Below are positions 32,100 to 43,803 of a stretch of 64,000 nucleotides of DNA, piece after piece (position 1 is the stretch's first letter; every line of letters starts with the position of its first letter). The stretch covers positions 34,302,850 to 34,366,849 of the forward strand of contig BTPG01000008.1 in NCBI GenBank assembly GCA_036245525.1. The letters are read 5' to 3'. A program made the position numbers and the translations under genes. The notes beneath the pieces are model-generated. The model did not search any database, was not told where the DNA came from, and worked only from the letters and a program-made list of their open reading frames with translations. The stretch is from Semisulcospira habei (lineage: Eukaryota; Mollusca; Gastropoda; Semisulcospiridae).

Positions 32100-33155
32100 T
32101 CTCTGGCGGCTGGCTGCTGGAAAGCAAACGAGAGCTGTGATGCTACAGTTCATAACAACATCCTGAAGGGCAATGAAGGGAGCAGACGAGAGGGGGTGGG
32201 GGCAGGAGGGGGACCAGAAGGGAGAGCACAGGTAAATCAGCCTTCCTGGAACCAGCACCAGCTGAGAAAAAAACCAGATGTGTCTGGATGCATTGTCTAC
32301 AGTGTAGGCTGCCCTAACCTAATGTTTAATAAATAGGAGGATACGTGCATGAAAACAATTGATACACATGATCTACGGTACTACTCCCCTGTAATGGTTA
32401 ATGACAAGAAAAATAAACAAGCAAACAGACTGCTACAAATGCAAATGTGTACATATATTTGATGACATATTGTTTCTTCTGTTGTCTTTATTTACTTTAT
32501 ATATCCATCTACTGGACAGTCACTTGGCTGTTGGTAAAGACTTAAGTCACTATGATTTCTGCAAGAAGTCGCTACCAACAACCAAAGGCTTCAAACTGGA
32601 AAAATAAGTGATTTTAAAAAAATACTGTGATGAAAAAAGCCATTAATTATACCTAAATCTAACAACTAACTGACCTCTTTCATGTCACAAACAAATATAT
32701 TCATGTACTTTTTCAAGACGACCAAGGAACATGAACATACGGTACATGTCTTGAAGTTCTAACCGTCCAAAGTTGGAAAACTTCCCAGTTTTCGCTGCCA
32801 AGGTTTACTTCATTCAAGGTAAAATTGTTTTGTCCAGTGTTTTGAGTTGCTATGACAACTATGGGATTGTGTTTTGGCACAGTCATCTGTGGTTTATACA
32901 ATAACAACAGAGAAGAAGCTCAGGCATTTATACAGTAAACTCGCTTACAGCAAGGTCCAATATACATGTAACAAAAGTCGACATAACAACACTTATTCTG
33001 AGGTCCCAATTACACTTGTACATTATAATTCACTTCGCTTATATTTAATGAACTCTGGACATTACAACAAACAAACCTTGGATTTCTGTTACAGCCGACG
33101 GACAGTGTAATAATGTGTGTACAGTGTAACAATGTGTATTAGTGTACCTTGGCTA
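32100..33155. other. Intron stretch without a gene
   Basis: AT-rich, no reading frame with recognisable homology. One short self-pairing block near 32530-32590 (GTTGGTAAAGACTTAAG / CAACAACCAAAGGC). Confidence 0.5.
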
Positions 33156-33157
33156 AC

Positions 33158-33232
33158 CCTTAGCCTGTTGGTAGCGGTTTTGGTGATGATGAGATGATCG
33201 TATCAAAAACTGCTGCCCACACCCAAAGGGTA
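33158..33232. repeat. Decayed family-B hairpin
   Basis: CTAACCCTTAGCCTGTTGGT to ACCCAAAGGGTAAA with a GATGATGAGATGATCGTATC centre. Confidence 0.65.
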
Positions 33233-33396
33233 AAAACAGCTCACCTGAACAAGGACTATTCAAAAGGTACAGTCAGCATACTGTACTGCACAGCACCAGC
33301 AAAAGGGTCAGACAGACTTAGCAAGAACTGTCATACCTAATCAGATATGATGTATAGCAAAACCTGTTTTTTATCAAACACCTTTAAAAAGAACAC

Positions 33397-33460
33397 ATGT
33401 CATTAAAGACCATCATTCAGGTGGCTACAGCCAACTAAACGATGGTTCTTAATGACAGGT
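33397..33460. repeat. Family-G hairpin
   Basis: GTCATTAAAGACCATCATTC / ACGATGGTTCTTAATGAC with AGGTGGCTACAGCCAACT between. Confidence 0.75.
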
Positions 33461-33723
33461 GACACTTTTGCCCTTCAAGACTTTTCTTGAAAGAACACCT
33501 GTCTTTTAAGACCACTTTGTTCTTGCAAAGTGGGTGGTTGCTTTAAACAGGTACTACTGTACTCCAGCAGAGGGCAGACCAAGTGGAGCAAGGGAGAAAA
33601 AAAAAGAGGCCTAGGCATGCAGACAGACACTTATAACAAATAATAACTGGCAGAATATATGATTAATACAAGCACACACAATTATGCATAGTGTAGTACC
33701 ATGGATGTGGCTATGCACAACTC

Positions 33724-33947
33724 TTAACCCTTGTCATTCGGAATACACCAGTGTGTTAAACAAGTTTGACTAAAATAGTCCAAGGGTAGTGCCAGAATAG
33801 CTTGGCGCGTCTAGGCGCCAAGCTATTCTGGCACCACCCTTGAACTAAAGCCATTGGTCTAAATCCTTATCTGTAAGTACTATAATGTAGCTGGCATATG
33901 GCATTGTACAAATTTGAAGCTTTTAGCCTCAGTATGATATGGGTTAA
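33724..33947. repeat. Complete family-D TTAA element
   Basis: TTAACCCTTGTCATTCGGAA to CAGTATGATATGGGTTAA, 224 bp. Stem core GTGCCAGAATAGCTTGGCGC / GCGCCAAGCTATTCTGGCAC. Reference copy for family D. Confidence 0.88.
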
Positions 33948-34099
33948 TGTGTATAGACATGCTGACAAGCTGTATCCCGGTGCACAAAGGCCCTGGGGTT
34001 AGTTGAGAGAGTGAGCTTAGTCCTGCGCAGCACTAAACTCACTCATGCAGATGATCCCAGGGGATGATGTCAGCTGCTAAAAATACAGGCACGTTGATA

Positions 34100-34870
34100 A
34101 GAGTTGTACCCATTCACAAAATACACATGAACAAAACGTTTGAACACCAGCACACTACAACAGAATGGTGCATACCCAAAACTGGTAAACACTCACAGAA
34201 ACGAAAGGGCGTGCAAGTACACAGAATGGTGTGCACTGACAAAATACACAGACAGAACTTCCAAAGTACACTGATGGTGTGCACCCACAAAATGCACAGA
34301 CAGAACGGTGTGAACCAAGGAAATACACAGACAGACCAGTGCGCATCAACAAAATACACTGACAGGCCAGTGCTCATCCATAAAATACACTGATAGTCCA
34401 GTGAACACCCACAAAATACACTGACAGATGTGCACACCCATAAAATACACTGACAGACTGGTGCACACACACACAAAATACACAGACAGACTTGTGTGCA
34501 TCCTTAAATAGGACCAGTCATATCCACAAAATACATCAACAGAACTGTGTGCACCCACAAAATCCATGGACAACTGCGTACCCTCAAAATACACTGACAG
34601 ACCAGTGCACATCCACAAAATAGACATCAACAGAACACACTGACAGCCCAGAGTGCACCCACAAAACACACCAGCAGACTGTTGCACACCCTCAAAAAAC
34701 ACCAGTGCACACCCACACAAGACACAGACAGAATGGTGCACGCCGATGAAACACCAGTGCACACCCACACAAGACACAGACAGAATGGTGCACGCCGATG
34801 AAATACACAGCCAAACCGGTGCGCACCCACAAAATACATCAACAGTGCACTCTCTGGCTGCATGGACATG
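34100..34870. repeat. Minisatellite-like degenerate tandem repeat
   Basis: Roughly 20 copies of a unit resembling CACCCACAAAATACACTGAC plus AGACCAGTGCA, with drifting length (about 28-45 bp). Two units of ~52 bp near 34697-34802 are identical to each other. Minus-strand frames through it (Cys/Phe/Val-rich) are products of the repeat and are not annotated. Confidence 0.8.
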
Positions 34871-34886
34871 AGGGTGGACAAAGAGG

Positions 34887-34978
34887 TTAACCCTTTGTGT
34901 GTCAGTAGCAGTTTTAGGTGCGATGATTCGAGTAGGAACCATTGCACCTAAAACTGCTGCCGACCCGCAAAGGGTTAA
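34887..34978. repeat. Complete family-B TTAA palindrome
   Basis: TTAACCCTTTGTGTGTCAGT to CGACCCGCAAAGGGTTAA, 92 bp; its edge is 30 bp from the X8 donor. Confidence 0.87.
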
Positions 34979-35008
34979 TACCAGCTACTTTACAGCTTAT
35001 CAACTGAC

Positions 35009-35128
35009 CTTGACAGACAGTCTTCTTTGGCCTTCTCTTGAAGACCGGTCTGGTGCTCCCGTCCTCAAACTCCTGCGCTGTGTGGTAGCTACTGATGTCA
35101 CTCTCATAGGAACTCAGAGATGCATAGT
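35009..35128 (-). CDS. unc-89: X8: acidic linker and A strand of Ig domain 1
   Basis: A 120-nt exon, phase 1-1, acceptor TTTTTTTCTTTCAG-like tract, donor GTCAGT. It encodes DYASLSSYESDISSYHTAQE, an acidic Ser/Tyr-rich linker, then FEDGSTRPVFKRRPKKTV. The last segment fits the A strand of an Ig and joins CQEGGTVKFEC in X9. The Ser/Tyr density suggests possible phosphorylation (inference). Confidence 0.82.
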
Positions 35129-35348
35129 CTGAAAGAAAAAAATACAAGTCCTGAGTACTTTGGCATTTTGGGACTGTGTGTACAGGTATCAGTTGCTGGT
35201 GACTGACAAACCACAACAGTTCAAGGGCAGTGGATGATTAGCTAGGCACCTTCTAGGCACCAATCTAATCAGGCACAACTCTTCAACTTTCAAAGTCAAC
35301 CCATCTCCTCCTGTAGCATCAGGAATGGACATGTTTATTTTTACACTA

Positions 35349-35615
35349 TTAACCCTTTCCATGTCGGTAGCAGTTTTAGTCACGATGATTCCTACAGGAA
35401 TCATTGCAACTAAAATCACTACTGACATGCAAAGGGTTAATGCACACTATTAACCCTTTGGCTGTCAGGAGCGCTTTTTGTCGAGGTGATTCCTGCAGGA
35501 ATCACCTCAACAAAAAGTGCTACCAACACCCAAAGGTTAGACATCGACGACATGCGCTACCGACACTCAAAAGTTACACATCAACAAAAAGTGCTACCGA
35601 CAGCCAAGGGGTTAT
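35349..35615. repeat. Cluster of family-B palindromes beside X7
   Basis: 35349-35440 is a complete 92-bp copy (TTAACCCTTTCCATGTCGGT to TGACATGCAAAGGGTTAA). 35450-35539 is a second copy (right end TTAG). 35540-35615 holds two half-copies (GCGCTACCGACACTCAAAAG, AAAAAGTGCTACCGACAGCC). The cluster ends ~15 bp from the X7 donor. Confidence 0.87.
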
Positions 35616-35630
35616 TAGATATGGACTCAC

Positions 35631-35792
35631 CATCGGTCAGTGTACGATCTGAATCAGAGCCACTCTCAACAATGACAGTGCTGGTCCTCTCAGTGACTTT
35701 CTTCTTCTGGACAACTGTGGAAGTTGTGTGAGAACTGGAACTGGATGAAACCTCACCACTCCTCTCAGGCATAATGTCAGTCTCTTCAACCC
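35631..35792 (-). CDS. unc-89: X7: Ser/Thr-rich linker after the PH domain
   Basis: A 162-nt exon, phase 1-1, acceptor TTATTGATGGTGCAG, donor GTGAGT. It encodes VEETDIMPERSGEVSSSSSS, then HTTSTVVQKKKVTERTST and VIVESGSDSDRTLTD. The composition predicts disorder; the SDSD run resembles an acidophilic kinase site. It links the PH domain to the first Ig. Confidence 0.82.
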
Positions 35793-35962
35793 CTGCACCA
35801 TCAATAATAATAATAACAACAACAATGGTAATTATATAGACGCTTTACCTAATTCTATTTATTGGCCCAAAGTTCTGTTTTAACTGAGCCCAACAAGCAC
35901 ACTCATGTGAAACACACATTCACACTAAAGACAAAGGCAGTACAGGACAAAGGGTGGCTCAG

Positions 35963-36189
35963 TTAACCCTTATCATTCGGAATACACCAGTGTGTGAAAT
36001 AAGTTTGACTAAAATAGTTCAAGGGTAGTGCCAGAATAGCTTGGTGCCTCTAGGCACCAAGCTATTCTGGCACCACCCTTGAACTAAAGCCATTGGTCTA
36101 TATCCTTATCTGTCAGTACTATAATGTAGCTTGCATATAATTATGGCAGTGTACAAATTTGAAACTTTTAGCCTCAGTACATGGGTTAT
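35963..36189. repeat. Family-D TTAA element
   Basis: TTAACCCTTATCATTCGGAA at the left; right end decayed (CAGTACATGGGTTA). The hairpin is intact. Confidence 0.83.
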
Positions 36190-36357
36190 TGGAAATTTGA
36201 CTGCGACATTATTTGATGGGGTACTGGATGCAAAGATGTGGTCATATAAGAACATGTACACACTAACAATGGGGATCTAAATGGTGTCTTGCTACACCTA
36301 AGACTTATTATGGACTATTAACTCTGTATTGGCTTGACTGAGCAGGTCCCTTTAACC

Positions 36358-36560
36358 CATATATCATACTGAGGCTAAAAGCTTCAAATTTGTACACTGC
36401 CATATGCAAGCTACATTATAGTACTTCAAGATTCAAGATTGAAAAACTTTATTGTGTCAGTCTGGCCGACAAATTTTCTTTCGTTGGGATCAGTATTCTA
36501 AAACAGCAAAAGACACATGCGCGTGTACAATTTCAGCCACATTATCACAATGGTAAAAAT
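36358..36560. repeat. Truncated family-D element followed by a retroposon-like tail
   Basis: 36358-36425 is the right third of D in minus orientation, stopping at ATTATAGTACT. It is followed by TTCAAGATTCAAGATTGAAA and AACTTTATTGTGTCAGTC, resembling the 3' part of a SINE/LINE. (AC)n lies at 36581-36613. Confidence 0.6.
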
Positions 36561-36577
36561 AAATATCTCTAAAACTT

Positions 36578-36614
<37 letters not shown>

Positions 36615-37004
36615 CCTAAATCTAAATGGCGTCTTGCTACACCTAAGACTTATTATGCACTATTAAATCTGTATTGGCTTGAGCAGGTCTCTTTAACTGG
36701 TCCAATTGTTTACCTGCTTGAATGCTACAGACAATACCACTTGACAGAAAAGATGTGTGTTTACATGTCGTTTCTGACAAGCAGCATTATCAGTAGCAGT
36801 CAAGGCGCTAAGCAATATTAAATGAGTGTGTTCAGTATCTGGTGTTTGAATTGCTGACCTGCAGTAGATGCAGGGAACAGTCCAGGATCTAAATCTGAAT
36901 GATTTAACCCATTCAACCATAACACAAGCTATGGATGAGGGCCTCGATAGTTAAAACTCAAGGGTGAGTGAGTGAGGGGGTGGGGTGCCAGAATATCTTG
37001 TCAC

Positions 37005-37100
37005 GTGGCTATGATAGTTCAAGGGAAGTGCTAGAATAACTCAACACCTGGAGGCACCAAGCTATTCTGGCACCACCCTTAAACTATCATGGTCAACCTA
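37005..37100. repeat. Hairpin with the A/D/E core
   Basis: GCTATGATAGTTCAAGGGAA pairs with CACCCTTAAACTATCATGGT; core GTGCTAGAATAACTCAACAC is diverged. Confidence 0.65.
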
Positions 37101-37156
37101 TTCCCGGAACTCAAGAACAGTCTTCAGAGGACAACTATAAAAACTGGCCTGAGGCC

Positions 37157-37268
37157 GTGCCCCAATGTTAAAAAGTCCATCGGGCTGATGTCAACTGCTG
37201 TGGACCCGCGTACAACTGTGCACGGGCTGACAGTGGCCGACATTGGCCCGATGGACTTTTGAACACTC
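37157..37268. repeat. Family-F hairpin, 49 bp from the X6 donor
   Basis: AAAAAGTCCATCGGGCTGAT pairs with CCGACATTGGCCCGATGGAC; GCGTACAACTGTGCACGGGC lies at the centre. Confidence 0.75.
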
Positions 37269-37317
37269 GTGTACAGTCTATAATCAGTGACCAGCATAAA
37301 GGTGTACACTGACTAAC

Positions 37318-37477
37318 CAAGCGCCTTCAGCAGCTCTCTGGTGTCCTTCAACCATGCCTGTTTGGTGGCCACATTCTTGGCTTGGAAGGTGAGTTTCTCG
37401 GTGGTGGCGGTGGCGTACCAGAACTCAAAGCGACGCTCGTCCTCCAGGACGTACTCGTTCACCTGGATGTTCTGAAG
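37318..37477 (-). CDS. unc-89: X6: second half of the PH domain
   Basis: A 160-nt exon, phase 0 in and phase 1 out, acceptor TCCTGATTGTTGCAG, donor GTTAGT. It encodes LQNIQVNEYVLEDERRFE, FWYATATTEKLTFQAKNV and the C-terminal helix ATKQAWLKDTRELLKAL with the invariant Trp of PH domains. It joins X5 in frame across an 18.3-kb intron that holds the LINE relic and the hAT element. Confidence 0.87.
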
Positions 37478-37555
37478 CTGCAACAATCAGGAGCCAGAGC
37501 AGCAGTTATAGGATATGATAAACTGATAAATATGATCCCACTTCATTGTCCATAG

Positions 37556-37818
37556 CCCTTTAGCTGTGTGCGGCGCTCTTTGTCGAGGTGATTCCTGCAG
37601 CTAAAGAGTTAACACTTTTCATCCTGATAGACTGTTGCAAGAGTCTATGACTGATAGTTCAAGGGTGGTGCCAGAATAGCTTGGCGCCTGAGGTGCCAAG
37701 CTATTTTGGCACCACCCTTGAACTGAAATGGTTGAACTTTCTCATAATCTGTAATGCAGGTTTCATAGGACAATAAAGAAGTTTTTTTTTTAATCAGCAT
37801 CAGGGTGTAATGGGTTAA
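37556..37818. repeat. Half of a family-B palindrome abutting a complete family-E element
   Basis: 37556-37612 is the left arm of B (GCGCTCTTTGTCGAGGTGAT). 37609-37818 is E: TTAACACTTTTCATCCTGAT to CAGGGTGTAATGGGTTAA, with a strong hairpin. They share the TTAA at 37609-37612. Confidence 0.8.
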
Positions 37819-38925
37819 CTGACACTCTTAGTCTTATTTAACATGTGTTAAAACAAACATAAAATACAAAATATAATCACACAAAAACAGCCACTTGTTG
37901 CTGATGTACAGTGCTCTCTCACATTCAGACAACAAATGAGCCGAACAACACTGACAACCCATAATTATGAGTCACACATGCTAATTTGTGATTAAGGACC
38001 TTTGGACCTTGCATTTCAAACAAGTCAAAGGTGTAAAACACAAAACAACATAAATCAGTAACAAACGATATAGTGAAATGCGTTGAAAATGCATCAGATC
38101 AAAAATATAAAAAAGATGACAAGAGGAAAAGTGTCTGCTTTTTTTTTAATTGTAAATTGTCCTCTAAAATTAAATTATTTTGACTTTGAACAACAACAAA
38201 AAATAAAAAACACCCGAAAAAAAAATTAATTCATTATTTTTTTAAAGGGGGTAGTAAGCACTTGCCCGTCAATGCTCACTTTTCAGTTATTGTCCACTTC
38301 ATGAGAAATACAATACACAAAAAGTACTACATCACCAGAATGTCTGACACAATGTATTCCGGCCACACAGATGCCCTTGTTAATTAGGCCACAGGAGCGT
38401 AACAGGAAAAAAAAAAATACTGAGAATCCAACACACGAGGTTTACCACCCTAGCACTGCAGGTGCACACAGACAGCTGCAAACAATTACAGGTTTTCCTA
38501 ATCAGCACAGTAATTGGAAAGATGACCTCACTGTCCACAAACAGACGGCTTGGGTAGTCCTGTAGCTTTCTTACATATTTTGATTATTTTGTACTCTCTG
38601 TTTGGGTTTCTTTGCTTGTCTTGCCGAGTCTGCACTGATTGTAAACTCGGCCCTTGCTGCTGTACGGACGGTCCGTCGGCCTTGAGCTCTCACCGTCTAA
38701 ACAAGAAGCCGGTACAGGTACCGATGCAGGTAACACAATCCTACTCTACAACACTGGGACTAGTTACTGATGAGTACCTATGTGTAACTAAAAAGAGAAT
38801 GCATAGTACTACAATAAGAAGACACTGCTAGCGTGTACGCCAACCAGCTGTACACGACATAGGTCTTCATGGGCACTGCCATTCATCTAAGAGAAGCGTA
38901 GATTTTCATGACCCTCACAAGCCAT
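37819..38925. other. Intron stretch without a gene
   Basis: AT-rich sequence with homopolymer runs; no coding signature or repeat family supported. Confidence 0.5.
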
Positions 38926-38929
38926 CTGC

Positions 38930-39145
38930 AAGAGGCATAGACTGATCATCAAAAGCAAATGCGGGGGCTCTTGAAGATCTATGCCTTTTGTTGCTGAAAA
39001 TCAGTCTTCATGTAGCTCACCATGCGTTTGCATGAGGGGGCTATGCCTTCCGTTGCCCAAGCCCATTATGCATTTCCAAGAGGCATGGATCTACATGGGC
39101 CCCCGCAGGCTGCGGGGGCTCATGCAGTTCAATGCCTCTTGCTGA
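38930..39145. repeat. Two family-C hairpins
   Basis: 38930-38995 (CAAGAGGCATAGACTGATCA / CTTGAAGATCTATGCCTTTT) and 39078-39145 (CAAGAGGCATGGATCTACAT / CATGCAGTTCAATGCCTCTT) with a GCGGGGGCTC centre. Confidence 0.75.
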
Positions 39146-39734
39146 CAGATTGTATGTTCACACTACCTCTGGTGGGAGACGGTCATTGGTACTTCTCTTT
39201 GTACAAACTTACGATAGTGGAGCATTGGTGTATCCAATGCACTCATACACGTGGGAGAGGGACTAAAGCATCAGACGGAGGGTAGAGGACTCTCTCTGCA
39301 TGCCACTTCCTTTGTCTTCATCAGGACTGTTCAATTACTCAAGCCAAATAGCGTTGGCTTAACGAAGGGCGGCGTCTTGTAAATTGTGAATTTGAGTTAT
39401 AATAAAGACGGTATGAATCAACTGACGTCATGTTATACTAATAAATCACTGAGATGTAATTATTGATCAGAACCAAAGCAAACAAAATAAACACTGACAG
39501 GAAGTCGAGTAAGCAGGACTAACGATGTATAGTTTTGGTGGAGAACAGTGCGGCGGGTCACCACTATGCACTAATGCAGCTTAATATGAATATTAAATGT
39601 TTTACTCAACCGTACAAGTTACAAGTGAAGATACCATGTTTTCTTTCAGACACAATACATGTATTGGTATGGATTGGGGGGAGGGGCGGGGGGGGGGGGG
39701 ATGGCTGGTATGTAGCCAAAACATTTCGTTTAGT

Positions 39735-39736
<2 letters not shown>
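39146..39736. other. Intron stretch without a gene
   Basis: No supported feature beyond a G run near 39676-39700. Confidence 0.5.

Positions 39737-39782
<46 letters not shown>
39737..39782. repeat. (TC)n microsatellite at the 3' end of a LINE
   Basis: About 23 TC units directly abut the 3' end of the minus-strand LINE relic, so the tract may be the LINE's own tail. Confidence 0.85.
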
Positions 39783-39783
<1 letters not shown>

Positions 39784-39786
<3 letters not shown>

Positions 39787-41520
39787 CTTGTCTTCGCGAA
39801 CGAAGATTCTATAGGGCTTGCCCACGTCGTCTGCAGGCATGTTCGTGGCTGCGGAGGCCAATCCAGGACAGGCAGGTTCGACCGCAGTGGCTGCAGGGGA
39901 AGGTCTGGTCAGGGTTCTGAGTTACGACAACTCTGTTTTTTTCGGCTGAGCTGCTTGTCCTTAAGGTTAGCTCTGCAAGAGTCCTCAAAGGAGACGGCTG
40001 CCTTGTCAAAATGGTGGAGCGCCAGGTGTCGCGGTCCGCAGCAAGCGAAGACCACTGGCGGTGGTCGATTTGGCAGGCACTAAGTGACTTCTTGAGACCG
40101 TCTTTGTATCTCTTCTTTGGTGCCCTTCTGTCTCGGTGTCCAGTGGCGAGCTCGCCGAACAGAGTGATCTTGAGTAGACGATGATCCTCCATCCTGGAGA
40201 CGTGCCCCGCCCAGCGAAGCTGTGTCCGCAGCACCAAAGCCTCGATGCTCACAGTTTCCGCCTGTTCAAGGACCTCGACGTCAGTGAATGCTGAGGATGG
40301 TACGCAAGCAGCGCTGGTGGAAGCGTTCGAGGAGTCGTAGTTGGCTGCGGTAGAGGGCCCTGGACTCGGAACCATACAGCAGGGTGGTGAGGACGACAGC
40401 TCTGTACACGCTGATCTTGGTGCCTTTTTCAGCTGTTGATTGTGCCACACCCGCTTGAATAGTCGCCCGAAAGCATTGTTCACTTTTGCCAGCCTGTTGT
40501 CCAGCTCCTTGTCCAGCTTGGCATCTGACGTGATGATGCAGCCAAGGTAGGTAAACTGGTGTACACACTTCAGTTCGGACTCGCCGATGGTGATATGGGG
40601 AGGGCGATGCTCTTCCTTGGGTGCCGGCTGATGAAGGACCGGCCTCTGTCTTTTTCAGACTGACCTCGAGTCCAAAGAGCTGGGCAGCATCTGCGAAGCA
40701 GGACGTGATGCGCTGCAAGGCTCTCTCTGTGTGTGCAACGAGGGCAGCGTCATCAGCAAAGAGCAGCTCACGAATCAGTCAGTCTAGGGTTTTGGTGTGG
40801 GCCTGCAGTCGTCTGAGGTTGAACAGGCTGCCATCGAGACGATACCTGCGTCGTCATCGTCGAGGTCCACTGTGGCCTGCTTCAACATCATGCTAAAGAA
40901 GATGGTGAAGAGGGTCGGTGCCAGCACGCAGCCCTGCTTCACGCCGTTGAGAATGGGGAATGGTTCTGAGAGGTCACTGTTGAGTCTGACCTGGCCTTGC
41001 TGGTCCTCGTGGAGCTGGACGATCATGCTGAGGAACTTTGGGGGACAGCCAAGTCGCTCCAGGATCTGCCACATGCCTTGCCTGCTCACAGTGTCGAACG
41101 CTTTTGTTATGTCAACAAACGTTACGTTCAGCCTTTTGTTCTGCTCGCGGCACTTCTCCTGAAGCTGTCTCAGCACAAAGACCATGTCAGTGGTACTCTT
41201 GTTGGCTCTGAAGCCACACTGGCCCTCTGGGAGGTGGTCTTCAGCGATGGCAGGTACCAGACGATTCAGGAGCAGCCTTGCGAGAATTTTCCCAGCAATG
41301 GACAGCAGGGTAATTCCACAATAATTTGAGCAGGCAGACTTCTCTCCTTTGTTCTTGTACAGGGTGATGATGACTGCATCAAGGAGATCCTTTGGTAGTG
41401 TTCCTTTCTCCCAGGAGCAGAGAAAGAGGTCGTGGAGCTTGTTGTGCAGTGCTGGGCCTCCATGTTTCCAGATCTCTGGCGGGATTCCGTCAATGCCTGC
41501 TGCTTTGCCACTGTTGGTTA
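39784..41520 (-). mobile_element. Decayed 5'-truncated LINE with a C-terminal C2H2 finger
   Basis: Minus-strand RT fragments in several frames, no endonuclease, 3' end next to (TC)n. No target duplication seen. Older than the other LINEs judging by its frame breaks. Confidence 0.82.
39809..41520 (-). pseudogene. LINE reverse transcriptase relic
   Basis: The upstream frame (40784 to about 41520) has GIDGIPPEIWKHGG, SNYCGITLLSIAGKI, NVTFVDITKAFDTVSRQG and NGVKQGCVLAPTLFTIFF. The frame then shifts near 40780. [16 protein letters not shown] (catalytic FADD) and [18 protein letters not shown] follow, then another shift near 40450-40600. The last frame (39809-40483) has LRWAGHVSRMEDHRL and a C2H2 finger, FPCSHCGRTCLSWIGLRSHE. 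At least two frame breaks, so it is inactive. Clade not assigned. Confidence 0.83.
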
Positions 41521-41596
41521 CCAGTGCAAAATTAAACAGTACACGGCATCATACCTCGGGCGACCAGTCAGTGTTGCCCTGAAGCCGCACTCACAG

Positions 41597-41685
41597 GCGC
41601 GGGACTGATGGTGGTAATGCGTCCTTTACTAGTACCCGTGTTAGGAGTAATGACGCAACGACCATCCCGCGCCTGTGGAAGCACT
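41597..41685. repeat. Hairpin
   Basis: CAGGCGCGGGACTGATGGT pairs with ACCATCCCGCGCCTG around GTCCTTTACTAGTACCCG. Confidence 0.75.
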
Positions 41686-42022
41686 AGACAACAACTGTCC
41701 CCACCACTGACTATGTAGTATCCATGGTCCCCACTGTCTCCCTCGATTCAATACCGCTGACGGATTCCGCAGCGGTAGCGAAACGAGGGAGACAACTGCG
41801 CCGTACACGAAGCATTTCAAAACAAACATTTCGATTAGAACACAGCCGCGAACTCATGGCATGGGCGTCAGCGTATGGCATCAAGTCGGCGACTGTATAG
41901 GCAAGTACGAAACTGTCAGCGTACAAAACTTGTTCACTTCCAGCGGCAAACGCATTTGAGGTAGGGCCGGACCCAGGGGGGGGGGGGGGGGGGTTACCTG
42001 GGTTCCGGAACCCCCCACCCAA

Positions 42023-42060
<38 letters not shown>

Positions 42061-42636
42061 AGTGAATTTTTTTTATGCAAAGGGAGTTCCAAAGTTTTAT
42101 TATTTTTTTTTATTGTTTTTAAAACATTGCAGTTTTTAGTCACTTTTGATCCAAGGCACAAAGAGTTATTTATAGACAATTCAACGGAAATCCATTTCAA
42201 GGGATCCGTTTAAACGTCCAAAACGTTTTCCCGTTGAAACAACCAAGTAACCCAACCCCTAACCCTAAATTAGTAAATGCAGCCATATTTTCTTGTTCTG
42301 TCCACAAGCCTCTTCCAGCGCCTTCACCTTGATACAGCCCTAATCCCCCAAAAACGACTTTTTAGAAAGATTAATTAAGACGCTAAGTTGATAATTATGA
42401 TAATTCGTTGTAACGAACATCCGTTGAAACGACCATCGTTGAATCGTCCAAAAACATCGTTGAAATGGATTTCCGTTGAATCGACCAGGTACCCAAAAGA
42501 GTTGCTTTCCTTCAGTGCATGTCTTTCCGAGAAAGATCAGTGAAAAGACGTCTGACGTCATTAAGGTTTGTGGGGGGAAGTTTAAATCTAGATCTATTTT
42601 CTTTGGTAACACTTCACTTTTGCTGTCTCCTCGAAA

Positions 42637-42715
42637 ATGCCGAAACTGAAAAAAACAGATGCTGATGGCAGTAGGCGACTGTCATGCTGGTTTTCATCAA
42701 GCTCCATTTCAGAAG
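42637..42715 (+). CDS. hAT transposase-like gene, exon 1
   Basis: Starts ATG and reads MPKLKKTDADGSRRLSCW, then FSSSSISE, ending in phase 1 at a GTGGGT donor. Upstream sequence carries no in-frame continuation. The Lys-rich start may serve as a nuclear signal. Linked to exon 2 by phase only. Confidence 0.6.
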
Positions 42716-43756
42716 GTGGGTACATTTTTAAATCCAATTTTGTCTCATAAAAGAAATGTAGTCAGTAGAACTAGGTAAAATTCACCCATTCCGAATTCGA
42801 TTCAAATGAGCACGTGGCGATGGCGCCGGTACTTCCTTCCTGTGAGTGTAGCCTATGCTGTAGGAGCTGATACTAGCTGCATATAATGAATATCATAGAT
42901 ATAAAACAGCCCCACTTATTAAAATACCAAAACAGGTAACAATTAAAGTAATGCATAGCCTAAAATTTATTTCACAAAGTATTATGATATATAACTTTAA
43001 AAATGTCAATTTAAAGAATAAAGATATCGGCATCAATGATCAATATTGCTTTTATATTTATAAAAAAAATCTTTGGACGGCAAAATATCGTTTTCAATAA
43101 CAAAACCAAGGGCTAAGTTATAAGGTATCGTTTTCACTAGTGCAGCTTACTAGCTATGTATTGTGACGTAAATCTCTTCGGAGAGCAGAACAGAACCGTC
43201 TTGATGGCTGACTATGGAAACCATAGCCTATCTGACACCACTTTGACAGCGTCGCCATCAACATTGTGACGGCAACATAGCCTTTCCGGGTGCGAAACCG
43301 TCATGACGACTTCGGTTTTTGGAACGACAAGAAGCCATCATGACGGCATCCCAACCACTGCCTTTTTCACATAATAAAATGGAAAATAAAAATGTGCTGA
43401 AATTTTGCCAACTGCTGAAAATCAGCAAATTTGCTAACAGTTCCTATGCCTGTGAACAGCGTGCTACAAAATAAGATTATTCACCCTTAGGCCTTTTGTT
43501 GATGAAATTTAAAATAAGCTAAGAACTAATCAGAAAACCACTGTTTTTTTATATTAAATTATTATTATAAAATTGTAGTAGACGTGTTAACACCTGCAAT
43601 GCATAATCATATATAAGATGTTGAAAAGACGGTTCTATTTTATTTTACATTTTTGTTGTTGCTTTTAGGATAATTTCATGTTTTAATTTTTATGTTATGT
43701 CTGTTTTTGTTTTTTTGTTTTTTTTTTCTTTTTGTTTGTTGTTGTTGAGTAAATTG

Positions 43757-43803
43757 TAAAGCGCTTAGAGCTGTTTACAGGTAAGCGCTATATAAGAAAA
43801 CCT

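Noticed and set aside
34114..34947. Cys/Phe/Val-rich minus-strand frames of up to 198 codons
   Set aside because: They follow the degenerate minisatellite in two frames at once and have no domain signature.
35349..35615. Possible CRISPR-like array (repeated palindromes with spacers)
   Set aside because: Eukaryotic context; units are whole TTAA-bounded hairpins of ~90 bp, not short repeats with unique spacers.
39597..40083. Plus-strand frames of 107-182 codons across the (TC)n tract
   Set aside because: They join a dinucleotide repeat to the antisense of the LINE relic; no homology.
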